Assembly (NCBI RefSeq): GCF_014195535.1
Contig: NZ_JACIBY010000001.1
Location: forward strand, 623,748 to 687,747
DNA length: 64,000 nucleotides
Reading direction: 5' to 3'
DNA from: Runella defluvii
GTDB lineage: Bacteria; Bacteroidota; Bacteroidia; Cytophagales; Spirosomataceae
A program made the translations under genes and the position numbers. Shown here one piece after another: positions 24,470 to 31,312 of this stretch (its first letter is position 1; each line of letters begins with the position of its first letter). The notes below the pieces were generated by a model. The model worked only from the letters and a program-made list of their open reading frames with translations. It had not been told where the DNA came from and did not search any database.

Positions 24470-25522
24470 TTAATAACCGAAGCTAAGTCCTTTCAATTGC
24501 ATGGCACCTTGGGTCACTACTTGGTCGTTGGGCTGAAGCCCCGCAAAAATAACTGCGGCATTTTCGACGGGCTGCCCCGCCATAACTTCGCGGCGGACAA
24601 AGGTTCGCTCCTTGGTTTTTACAAAAACGTATTGTTTGCCCTGCACCACGACGAGGGCTTCGCGCGGTACAGTAATAAAATCACCTTCGGCCACGCCAAA
24701 ATGCACGCTCCCAAACATCCCTGCTTTCAAAATACTGCTGGGGTTGATGACCGCCACCCGCAGCTTTACCAAACGAGTAAGATTGTCCACCACTTCGCCG
24801 ACCTCTTCAATTCTTCCTTCAAATTTTTTGTCGTTAAAGGCAGGAAACTGAATAAAACAATGCTGGCCTTGGGTTACTTTTTGGAATTGATTCTCAGGAA
24901 GTTCGCAAATGACCCAGGTCGCATTTTGCTTGGCATTTACGAGCGATTTGGGGTCAAATCCTGCCAATTTTAGGCGTGTTTCGTGTTCCAAAAGCGAGGT
25001 TTTTTCGTTTTCAAGGGCCGTTACTTCCTGTGCAACTTCGGTTTCGGCGTTTGTTACTTCAATTTGCGCGTTGGTCAAATCTTGCCCCGTGGCGGCTTGG
25101 TTGTCAGCCAAGTCTTTGACGCGGGTCAATTGGAGTTTTTTCTGCTGTAAAATGACCTTCTTTTGCGCAATGATTCCCTTTTGTTTATTGATATTGATGA
25201 GGTGCTGAAGCATCTCAGTGTAGTTATAGGTCAGGTCGGGGTTATCGAATAGGACTAAATTTTGCCCCATCGCATCCGACGAACGAACCACTTCGGCCAC
25301 TACCCGCCCAGGTGCAACAAGGTCGGTGCGGATGGATTTTTTAGCCACATTGTAGTACAAAAAGCCATTGATTCCGATTGTATCTGCAAACGAAATAGTA
25401 ATTCCGTCGGCAGAAACAGTGGGTTTGGCTACGGAGGCTGTTTGAAGCGTATTTTCTTCTTTTTTGCAGCTCCAAACCATCAAAACTGCACTTATCCAAA
25501 TGTACTGTACGAATCGACGCAT
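24470..25522 (-). CDS. Efflux RND periplasmic adaptor lipoprotein (second system)
   Basis: A 350-residue membrane-fusion protein. Seen: lipoprotein signal with lipobox MVWSC (Cys19) followed by charged KKEEN; a barrel strand (FLYYNVAKKSIRTDLVAPGR); a coiled-coil hairpin (KGIIAQKKVILQQKKLQLTR to EVTALENEKTSLLEHETRLK); and the C-terminal part with FITVPREALVVVQGKQYVFV and GAMQLKGLSFGY. This is CzcB/CusB-like layout. It has no metal-binding His/Met-rich tail. It is second in the operon, 59 bp after the TolC gene, and ends 2 bp before the RND gene. Confidence 0.92.
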   Translation of the reverse strand: MRRFVQYIWISAVLMVWSCKKEENTLQTASVAKPTVSADGITISFADTIGINGFLYYNVAKKSIRTDLVAPGRVVAEVVRSSDAMGQNLVLFDNPDLTYNYTEMLQHLININKQKGIIAQKKVILQQKKLQLTRVKDLADNQAATGQDLTNAQIEVTNAETEVAQEVTALENEKTSLLEHETRLKLAGFDPKSLVNAKQNATWVICELPENQFQKVTQGQHCFIQFPAFNDKKFEGRIEEVGEVVDNLTRLVKLRVAVINPSSILKAGMFGSVHFGVAEGDFITVPREALVVVQGKQYVFVKTKERTFVRREVMAGQPVENAAVIFAGLQPNDQVVTQGAMQLKGLSFGY

Positions 25523-25581
25523 AAAAAGTAGAGATAGAGAATGTTGATTAAAAATGAGTATCTGAAAAGAGGAAGACGACG

Positions 25582-26844
25582 TTATTTTTTCTCCATAATG
25601 AGCCCCGTCGAATAAAGAAGCTCGACATAACTTCTGCGGTATTCCAAAAGCACATCGTTATAGGTAATTTGCGTATCGTACCACGCTCGTTGTGCCTCCA
25701 AAAAATCGACGATGGTAGTTCCTCCGCGCAAGTAGGCATACCGAACGGTATTGAGTACACTTTCCGATTGCTTATTGATGTCAATCCATCGGGTTAAGTT
25801 TTGTTTTTGGGTCAAATAGCTTTCGTACGCAATCTGCACCTCGGTGCTAATTTGCGTTTGGGCCGTTATAATTGCTTGCTTCACTTGCTCTTTTCGCACG
25901 TTTGCTTTTTGAATTTCGCCTTGGTTGCGCGAAAAAATGGGAAGAGGAAGGGTACCATAAAAACCAAAATACGGCGCTTTGTTTTGCGGATTATAAATCA
26001 GTCCAACTTCTGGAATTGGTTTTGCAAGCGCTTTCTGCAAGTTGATATTTGCGTCTGCTACATTTTGTTGTTGTTGCGTAGCTTTTAGGTCGGGGCGAAG
26101 GCGATGGGTGGCTTCTACAAGCGCGGGCAAACTTTGCGTGAGGCTTTGCCAATCGTCGTTCTCAATCGCAGCTAACGTAATAGGAGTGTCGCTTCCTACC
26201 AAAAAAGCCAGCTGTTTCAGTTCGTTTTGGTAATCTTTTTCGAGGTTTTTTAACCGTACCGAATATTGGTCGTACAAAAGCTGCGTTCGAGTAACCTCCG
26301 TTCCAGTAGCAAATTGATTTTTGAGTCGAAGCCGATTAATAATGAGCAATGAATCAACGTTGGAGATGGCGGCTTTTAAGACGTTGATATGAACCCCTAC
26401 CGACCAGGCATTGAGCCACTGATTGGCCACGTCATACAGAATGCCTCGTTTAATTTCGCCAAATTGCTCACTCGCTAACGTTACTCCCTGTTTTGCCAAC
26501 TCAATTCGACTTTGCCGCAAGGCCGACGATTGAACTGGCTTGGTAAGTTGGTACCAAACTTGGCGATTACTCCTTCCTCCAAAGCGAGTATTGTCGGGGT
26601 AAAACTGAGAGTTGGCAGAAAATAACGTTTGGTTATTCAACACAGGGTTGGGGCGTAAGTAAGCGCTGGTGATGTCGCTTTCTGCGAGTTTGACTCCGTG
26701 CGCTTCCACTTTGAGGAAAGGGCTATTGTCGCTGGCAAGGGCTAGAGCGTCTGCGAGTGATATACCTTTCGCAGGAGAGGGTTGGGTGTAGCCCCGCATA
26801 TTGCAGCTGCACCACAAGAGGAAAATGAATAAAATATTTTTCAC
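25582..26844 (-). CDS. TolC-family outer-membrane protein (second metal system)
   Basis: A GTG at 26844 is the likely start because it opens directly into the signal peptide (KNILFIFLLWCSC); the frame extends to 26910 with polar residues unsuited to a secretion signal. The product is about 420 residues: signal peptide, then ISLADALALASDNSPFLKVE, two helical hairpin repeats, a strand near PIPEVGLIYNPQNKAPYFG and a C-terminal DFLEAQRAWYDTQITYNDVL segment, the TolC/CzcC pattern. WCSC could act as a lipobox, so lipid anchoring is possible. It is first in the operon. The 11-bp-periodic TTTAA array lies 85-122 bp upstream of this start. Confidence 0.88.
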   Translation of the reverse strand: MKNILFIFLLWCSCNMRGYTQPSPAKGISLADALALASDNSPFLKVEAHGVKLAESDITSAYLRPNPVLNNQTLFSANSQFYPDNTRFGGRSNRQVWYQLTKPVQSSALRQSRIELAKQGVTLASEQFGEIKRGILYDVANQWLNAWSVGVHINVLKAAISNVDSLLIINRLRLKNQFATGTEVTRTQLLYDQYSVRLKNLEKDYQNELKQLAFLVGSDTPITLAAIENDDWQSLTQSLPALVEATHRLRPDLKATQQQQNVADANINLQKALAKPIPEVGLIYNPQNKAPYFGFYGTLPLPIFSRNQGEIQKANVRKEQVKQAIITAQTQISTEVQIAYESYLTQKQNLTRWIDINKQSESVLNTVRYAYLRGGTTIVDFLEAQRAWYDTQITYNDVLLEYRRSYVELLYSTGLIMEKK

Positions 26845-26909
26845 AAGCGCTATTAGGTTCAAAAGAGGCTGGCTAGAGGTAATAATACACAACTGAGTAT
26901 TGATGCGCA

Positions 26910-26966
26910 CAAAGGTCTTCGCAGTGTATTAAAGAAGCTTTAAACAAATATTAAATTGTTGTTAAA
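26910..26966 (-). promoter_or_regulatory. TTTAA operator array and -7-like element before the second metal-efflux operon
   Basis: Four TTTAA copies on the - strand (26929-26933, 26940-26944, 26951-26955, 26962-26966) are spaced exactly 11 bp, with GACCTTTG (26910-26917) as the -7-like element. First box to -7 element is the same 19-bp offset as at 21290-21346. A poor -7 plus an upstream repeat array suggests an activated promoter. Confidence 0.65.
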
Positions 26967-27066
26967 AGAGGCAAGGTGTTTTTCTTGTAAATGTTTTAGC
27001 CCTTAGTCCAACTTTTCCTTCATTAGAATTGTTACTCAAACACAAGGGTTTATGGACTCTTTGTTG

Positions 27067-27111
27067 TAATTTTGCAGACTTTTTCGGATGTATTACGAGA
27101 ATCATTCTCGT
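27067..27111 (+). promoter_or_regulatory. sufC upstream region: -7 element and Fur-like dyad
   Basis: TAATTTTG (27067-27074) matches the -7 consensus; no good -33 TTG is seen at the right spacing. A perfect dyad ACGAGAAT-C-ATTCTCGT (27095-27111) lies in the predicted 5' leader, 26 bp before the sufC start. It agrees at 11 of 15 positions with the 7-1-7 Fur box TGATAATnATTATCA, suggesting iron-responsive control of the Fe-S assembly genes. Confidence 0.55.
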
Positions 27112-27137
27112 CCTTACCTAGATAACAAACACTTATT

Positions 27138-27896
27138 ATGCTTACAATCACGGATTTACAAGCGTCGGTTGACGACAAGGCGATTTTGAAAGGAATCAAT
27201 TTGGAAATCAAAGCTGGCGAAGTCCATGCGATAATGGGGCCAAACGGCTCTGGTAAAAGTACCTTAGCTTCGGTTTTGGCGGGGCGGGAAGAATATGAAG
27301 TAACAGGCGGTAGCGTTGATTTTGACGGAGAAGATTTGTTCGAAATGTCGCCCGAAGAAAGAGCGGCTGCGGGTATTTTCTTGGCGTTTCAATATCCTGT
27401 AGAAATTCCAGGGGTAACGACTATCAACTTCCTGAAAACGGCTCTTAACGAAATCCGCAAATCGCGCGGAGAAGAGTCGTTGGATGCCGCGCAGTTTTTG
27501 AAATTGATGCGTGAAAAAGCCAAATTGGTAAACATCGACGACTCATTGTTGAAGCGTTCGTTGAACGAAGGTTTCTCGGGTGGTGAGAAAAAACGCAACG
27601 AGATTTTCCAAATGGCGATGTTGGAGCCAAAATTAGCGATTTTGGACGAGACCGATTCAGGATTGGACATCGACGCGCTTCGTATCGTGGCTGAAGGGGT
27701 AAACAAGTTGCGCTCGCCAGAAAACGCAGTAATCGTAGTGACGCACTACCAGCGTTTGCTCGACTACATCGTGCCCGATTTCGTACACGTATTGTACAAA
27801 GGCCGTATCGTAAAATCAGGGCCAAAAGAATTGGCACTTGAGTTGGAAGAAAAAGGATACGACTGGATTAAGGCAGAAGTAGCGGCAACGATGTAG
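27138..27896 (+). CDS. sufC: Fe-S cluster assembly ATPase SufC
   Basis: A 252-residue cytoplasmic ABC-type ATPase that partners SufB/SufD in the SUF iron-sulfur scaffold. Seen: Walker A GPNGSGKST (34-42), the Q-loop (LAFQYPVEIPGV), the SufC-specific signature FSGGEKKRNEIFQMAMLEPK, Walker B with LAILDETDSGLDIDAL (Asp after Glu, the SufC hallmark), and the H-loop VVTHYQRLLDYI. Length is typical. It is followed by a toxin-antitoxin pair and then sufD. No sufB is found upstream, where genes run the other way. Confidence 0.97.
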   Translation: MLTITDLQASVDDKAILKGINLEIKAGEVHAIMGPNGSGKSTLASVLAGREEYEVTGGSVDFDGEDLFEMSPEERAAAGIFLAFQYPVEIPGVTTINFLKTALNEIRKSRGEESLDAAQFLKLMREKAKLVNIDDSLLKRSLNEGFSGGEKKRNEIFQMAMLEPKLAILDETDSGLDIDALRIVAEGVNKLRSPENAVIVVTHYQRLLDYIVPDFVHVLYKGRIVKSGPKELALELEEKGYDWIKAEVAATM

Positions 27897-27921
27897 TATC
27901 GAAATTGAAAAACTAATTCCT

Positions 27922-28149
27922 ATGACTACTACCATAGAATTGAAGGCAGAAGAGCTTGATTATCAGTTTTTTAAAGGACTGAGAGCCATGTATAAAAATC
28001 GTAAAATTCGCTTGACTATTGATAGTGAAATGGATGAGACTGATTATCTGCTTTCAACTCAAGCTAACCGTGCTGCCTTAGAGAAATCATTAGAGGAGGC
28101 GAAAAGAGGTGAAAAAATAGCCATAGAGTTAAGTGAATTGAGTAAATGA
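27922..28149 (+). CDS. Antitoxin partner of YoeB-type toxin
   Basis: A 75-residue acidic protein starting 25 bp after sufC and overlapping the toxin start by 4 nt (ATGA). It opens with a beta-type segment (TTTIELKAEELDYQFFKGLR) and ends in an acidic helix (ALEKSLEEAKRGEKIAIELS). It does not show the classic YefM/Phd N-terminal motif, so the antitoxin call rests on size, charge, gene order and translational coupling. Similar unnamed antitoxins precede YoeB/RelE toxins in Bacteroidota. It would neutralise the toxin by direct binding and perhaps autoregulate. Confidence 0.75.
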   Translation: MTTTIELKAEELDYQFFKGLRAMYKNRKIRLTIDSEMDETDYLLSTQANRAALEKSLEEAKRGEKIAIELSELSK

Positions 28150-28403
28150 GGAATATTTCCTTTACACCTACGGCTTTCAGCCAGTTTAATGATTGGAGAA
28201 ACATAAATAAAAAAATGCAAGACCGAATTATTAAACTACTGGAAGAAATTCAAAGAAATCCTTTTGAGGGAACTGGAAAACCAGAGCCCTTGAAGTTCAA
28301 CCTTAAAGGGTGTTGGTCGAGAAGGATAGATGATGAACATCGCTTAGTATATCAAGTTACAAACGATGAAATTATCATCATTAGCTGCAAGTTTCATTAT
28401 TGA
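28146..28403 (+). CDS. yoeB: Txe/YoeB-family mRNA interferase toxin
   Basis: An 85-residue ribosome-dependent endoribonuclease of the YoeB family. Seen: the signature run NPFEGTGKPEPLKFNLKG, then WSRRIDDEHRLVYQV, and the C-terminal CKFHY. Glu41, Arg66 and His84 sit where the catalytic Glu46, Arg65 and His83 of E. coli YoeB are expected, so the enzyme looks active. It overlaps the antitoxin gene by 4 nt and ends 17 bp before sufD, making the pair part of, or inserted into, the suf transcription unit. Confidence 0.92.
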   Translation: MRNISFTPTAFSQFNDWRNINKKMQDRIIKLLEEIQRNPFEGTGKPEPLKFNLKGCWSRRIDDEHRLVYQVTNDEIIIISCKFHY

Positions 28404-28420
28404 GTTGTAAAAATTCAAAC

Positions 28421-29740
28421 ATGGATTTATCAAAAAATATAGATTTAAAAGAACAACTCGTTGCCAATTTTCAAGCGACCGAAGGACGTCTTAATGGCGA
28501 AACCAAATCGGCGGTGCATCAGACGCGTCGGGCGGCAATGCAAAATTTTGAGACATTGGGCTTCCCAACTATCAAGCACGAGGAGTGGAAATATAGCAAC
28601 GTCAGCAATTTAGTAAAGCAGGCGTTTGACTTTAACGTCAAAACGGAGTTCGGGGAAAATGAACTTGCTGCCCTTTCAATCCCTAATTTGGAAGGAAACG
28701 TTTTGTACTTTATCAACGGCATTTATAATGCAGAGCTGTCGAACATTGTTTCGCCTGAGAGCCAACTGCAAATTTTGAATTTTGGCCAAGCGGTAAAAGA
28801 AAATCCGACTTTGTTGGAAACGTATTTTGCCCAATACGCCAATTACCAAAATGAAGCTTTCACGGCTCTCAATACCGCTTTTGCCCACGACGGCGTTGTC
28901 ATCAACGTGCCTGCGGGGAAAGTAGTAGAACAGCCAATTATCTTGCGTTTTATTACCGACGCCCGCAGTATCAATGTGGCTTCACAGCCCCGTAATTTGG
29001 TGGTAGTTGGTAAAAATGCCGAAGTAAAAATCGCCGAGGCTTTCCGTACAATGGGGGAGAATGGTGCCTTTACAAACACCGTGACCGAAATTGTGGTGGA
29101 AGAAAATGCCAACGTTCAATACTACAAAGTACAGAACGATACCGAAAAATCGTATCATGTGGGTACTACCCAAGTATGCCAAAAGCAAAATAGCCACTTC
29201 TACGCCGTAACGGTAACCATCAATGGTGGGTTTGTCAGAAACAACCTTAACATTGTGTTGGATGGCCAAAATTGTGAGGCGTTTATGTACGGTTTGTACT
29301 TCCCGAACGGAAAACAGCACGTTGATAACCATACGTTGGTGGATCATGCTCAGCCAAATTCGTACAGTAATGAGTTGTACAAAGGGATTTTGAAAGACAA
29401 ATCAACGGGGGTGTTCAACGGGAAGATTTTTGTACGCGATGGAGCTAGTAAAACCAACGCGTACCAGTCGTGCCGTAACGTGGTGCTTTCGGACGAGGCT
29501 ATCATGAATACCAAGCCACAGTTGGAAATTTTTAACGATGACGTAAAGTGTTCGCACGGAACGACAACGGGGAAACTTAACGACGAAGCGTTGTTTTACA
29601 TGCGCTCGCGCGGGATTCCAAAAGCGGAAGCACAGACGTTGTTGATGTATGCTTTCTGTGAGGATGTCATTAGCCAAATCAAAATTGGAGCTATCAAAGA
29701 ATACCTCGAAGGACTGATTGCTGAGAAATTGGCGCAGTAG
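28421..29740 (+). CDS. sufD: Fe-S cluster assembly protein SufD
   Basis: The ATG at 28421 (MDLSKNIDLKEQL) gives 439 residues. SufD forms the SufBCD scaffold with SufB and SufC. Seen: an N-terminal helical part with FETLGFPTIKHEEWKYSN, then the right-handed beta-helix region typical of SufB/SufD (VVVGKNAEVKIAEAF; HFYAVTVTINGGFVRNNLNI), and the closing DVKCSHGTTTGKLNDEALFY and RGIPKAEAQTLLMYAFCEDV, which contain the conserved Cys-Ser-His and Arg-Gly-Ile-Pro motifs. No sufS or sufE follows; the unit ends at a terminator. Confidence 0.96.
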   Translation: MDLSKNIDLKEQLVANFQATEGRLNGETKSAVHQTRRAAMQNFETLGFPTIKHEEWKYSNVSNLVKQAFDFNVKTEFGENELAALSIPNLEGNVLYFINGIYNAELSNIVSPESQLQILNFGQAVKENPTLLETYFAQYANYQNEAFTALNTAFAHDGVVINVPAGKVVEQPIILRFITDARSINVASQPRNLVVVGKNAEVKIAEAFRTMGENGAFTNTVTEIVVEENANVQYYKVQNDTEKSYHVGTTQVCQKQNSHFYAVTVTINGGFVRNNLNIVLDGQNCEAFMYGLYFPNGKQHVDNHTLVDHAQPNSYSNELYKGILKDKSTGVFNGKIFVRDGASKTNAYQSCRNVVLSDEAIMNTKPQLEIFNDDVKCSHGTTTGKLNDEALFYMRSRGIPKAEAQTLLMYAFCEDVISQIKIGAIKEYLEGLIAEKLAQ

Positions 29741-29771
29741 TCAAGGTCTTGATAATAAACTAATTTCCGAA

Positions 29772-29800
29772 AATCCCTGCCACAAGGCAGGGATTTTTTG
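29772..29800 (+). terminator. Terminator of the suf unit
   Basis: A 10-bp stem AATCCCTGCC/GGCAGGGATT (29772-29781 with 29786-29795), tetraloop ACAA, followed by TTTTG. It lies 31 bp past sufD. Confidence 0.88.
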
Positions 29801-29889
29801 TTATGCAACAGGGTTATTTTGGCCCCATTTTTTGCTTTAATAAATGGTCATTCGAGGCCACCAAACGTTAATCTTTCAAGCTATATCCC

Positions 29890-30828
29890 GTGAAAATCGT
29901 TTTTTTAGATGCCCGCACGCTAGGAGATATTCCTAACCTTGTCAAATTGTCTGAGCTAGGCGAAGTTGTTTTTTACCCCGATACCCAACTCGACGAAGTC
30001 GCCTCGCGCATAGAGGGGGCCGAAGTCGTGATTACAAACAAAGTCAAAGTGGTTCGTCAAACGATGGAGAACTCGCCGTCGTTGAAGCTCATTTGTGTGG
30101 CAGCCACGGGAACGAACAATGTCGATTTGGCCGCTGCCAAGGAGTTGGGAATACAAGTAAAGAACGTAAAAGGATATTCAACCGACAGCGTAGCCCAAGA
30201 AACGATGGCGTTGTTGTTGGCATTGCTCAACTCGACAGCCTACTACGATGCGTACGTAAAATCGGGGGAATATTCTAAAGAACGAATGTTTACGCACCTT
30301 GGTCGGCCTTATTGGGAGCTGCGAGGGAAACGTTTTGGGATTTTGGGACTGGGCGAAATTGGTCGCCAAGTTGCGCAGATTGCAGCCGCCTTTGGTTGTG
30401 AAGTGGTGTATTATTCAGCGTCAGGACAAACGTATGACGTACCTTATGCTTCTCTTTCGTTGGAAGAGTTTTTGGCGACGTGCGATGTGCTTTCTGTACA
30501 TGCACCGCTCAACGAACATACCGATAATTTACTTACCTACGAGCGTATAGCCCAAATGAAGCCCACGGCTTTGTTGCTCAATACAAGTCGGGGAGGAATC
30601 GTGAATGAAGTAGATTTGGTACGTGCCCTCGACGATAATTTGATTGCGGGTGCGGCTATTGATGTATTTACGCAGGAACCGATTCCCGCGAGCCATCCTT
30701 ATTTACAACTTAAAAATCCCGAAAAACTGCTGCTCGCCCCTCACATAGCTTGGTCGAGTATCGAAGCCAGAATTCGATTGATGGATAAGGTTGCAGATAA
30801 TATTCAGAGGTATTTGGAAGGAAAATAA
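29890..30828 (+). CDS. D-isomer-specific 2-hydroxyacid dehydrogenase
   Basis: A 312-residue NAD(P)-dependent dehydrogenase, GTG start at 29890. Seen: Rossmann motif GLGEIG (153-158) in the nucleotide domain and the catalytic triad Arg234 (NTSRGGIVNE), Glu263 (TQEPIPASHPY) and His285 (LLAPHIAWSS). The sequence resembles hydroxypyruvate/glycerate reductases more than PGDH or D-lactate dehydrogenase, but substrate cannot be fixed by eye. It stands alone after the suf terminator, with no biosynthetic neighbours to indicate a pathway. Confidence 0.92.
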   Translation: MKIVFLDARTLGDIPNLVKLSELGEVVFYPDTQLDEVASRIEGAEVVITNKVKVVRQTMENSPSLKLICVAATGTNNVDLAAAKELGIQVKNVKGYSTDSVAQETMALLLALLNSTAYYDAYVKSGEYSKERMFTHLGRPYWELRGKRFGILGLGEIGRQVAQIAAAFGCEVVYYSASGQTYDVPYASLSLEEFLATCDVLSVHAPLNEHTDNLLTYERIAQMKPTALLLNTSRGGIVNEVDLVRALDDNLIAGAAIDVFTQEPIPASHPYLQLKNPEKLLLAPHIAWSSIEARIRLMDKVADNIQRYLEGK

Positions 30829-30875
30829 GGGATGTGGTTAGGGGGCTGCTTCTGCTCGTAAAATAGCTTCTATGT

Positions 30876-31007
30876 CTATTCCCATGTTGCATCTTGAACA
30901 AGTTTATTCCTTAAAAAAGCGTCACTATCCATGCCTGTTGTATAATCAAGAATGGAGTTGATACAGGTCAAGATATGACCCACATAAATTAAAGGAGATT
31001 TACTCAT
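30876..31007 (-). pseudogene. Truncated HEPN (DUF86/HepT-type) remnant
   Basis: An ATG at 31005-31007 overlaps the stop of the nucleotidyltransferase gene by 4 nt (ATGA) and encodes 43 residues: a start like SPLIYVGHILTCINSILDY followed by TTGMDSDAFLRNKLVQDATW, closely matching the N-terminal third of DUF86/HepT proteins, which are usually about 110-120 residues. A TAG stop then ends the frame. The Rx4-6H RNase motif that lies further on in the family is missing, and no matching sequence follows in other frames before the dehydrogenase gene at 30828. It is a broken toxin, probably by internal deletion. Confidence 0.65.
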
Positions 31008-31285
31008 AATAGTAAAAGTAAATCTTTTTCAATGTAAGGCCGTAGATTTGGTAACAGGGAAGGCTCTGTTACCAAATCTACTTTAATACCAAGTGCATCC
31101 GAAAGGTCCATTTCAAGCCCAATAATGTCTAATAAATTAACTGGCTGGGCAAACTTTACCAAAATATCAAGGTCGCTATCAGGACGCTGTTCGTTACGAG
31201 CATAAGAGCCAAAAACCCCTACTAACGTCGGGTGAAAAGGACGTAAATAGTGTAAAATTTGCTGTTTTTGAGAGGCTTGTAACAT
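31004..31285 (-). CDS. MNT-family nucleotidyltransferase (antitoxin type)
   Basis: A 93-residue minimal nucleotidyltransferase. Seen: the active-site signature GVFGSYARNEQRPDSDLDIL with the GS and DxD metal ligands, plus a third acidic residue in KVDLVT. In complete systems this protein (MntA) neutralises its HEPN partner (HepT), in some cases by adenylylating it. Here the downstream partner is truncated, so the nucleotidyltransferase is an orphan or has another role. Its reading frame appears intact. Confidence 0.88.
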   Translation of the reverse strand: MLQASQKQQILHYLRPFHPTLVGVFGSYARNEQRPDSDLDILVKFAQPVNLLDIIGLEMDLSDALGIKVDLVTEPSLLPNLRPYIEKDLLLLL

Positions 31286-31312
31286 GTGCTATTTTTTACA
31301 AATATACCAACT

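Noticed and set aside
30830-30876. C-terminal remainder of the HEPN gene in another frame
   Set aside because: A short frame reading GIDIEAILRAEAAP exists but carries no recognisable DUF86 motif, so it was not joined to the pseudogene.
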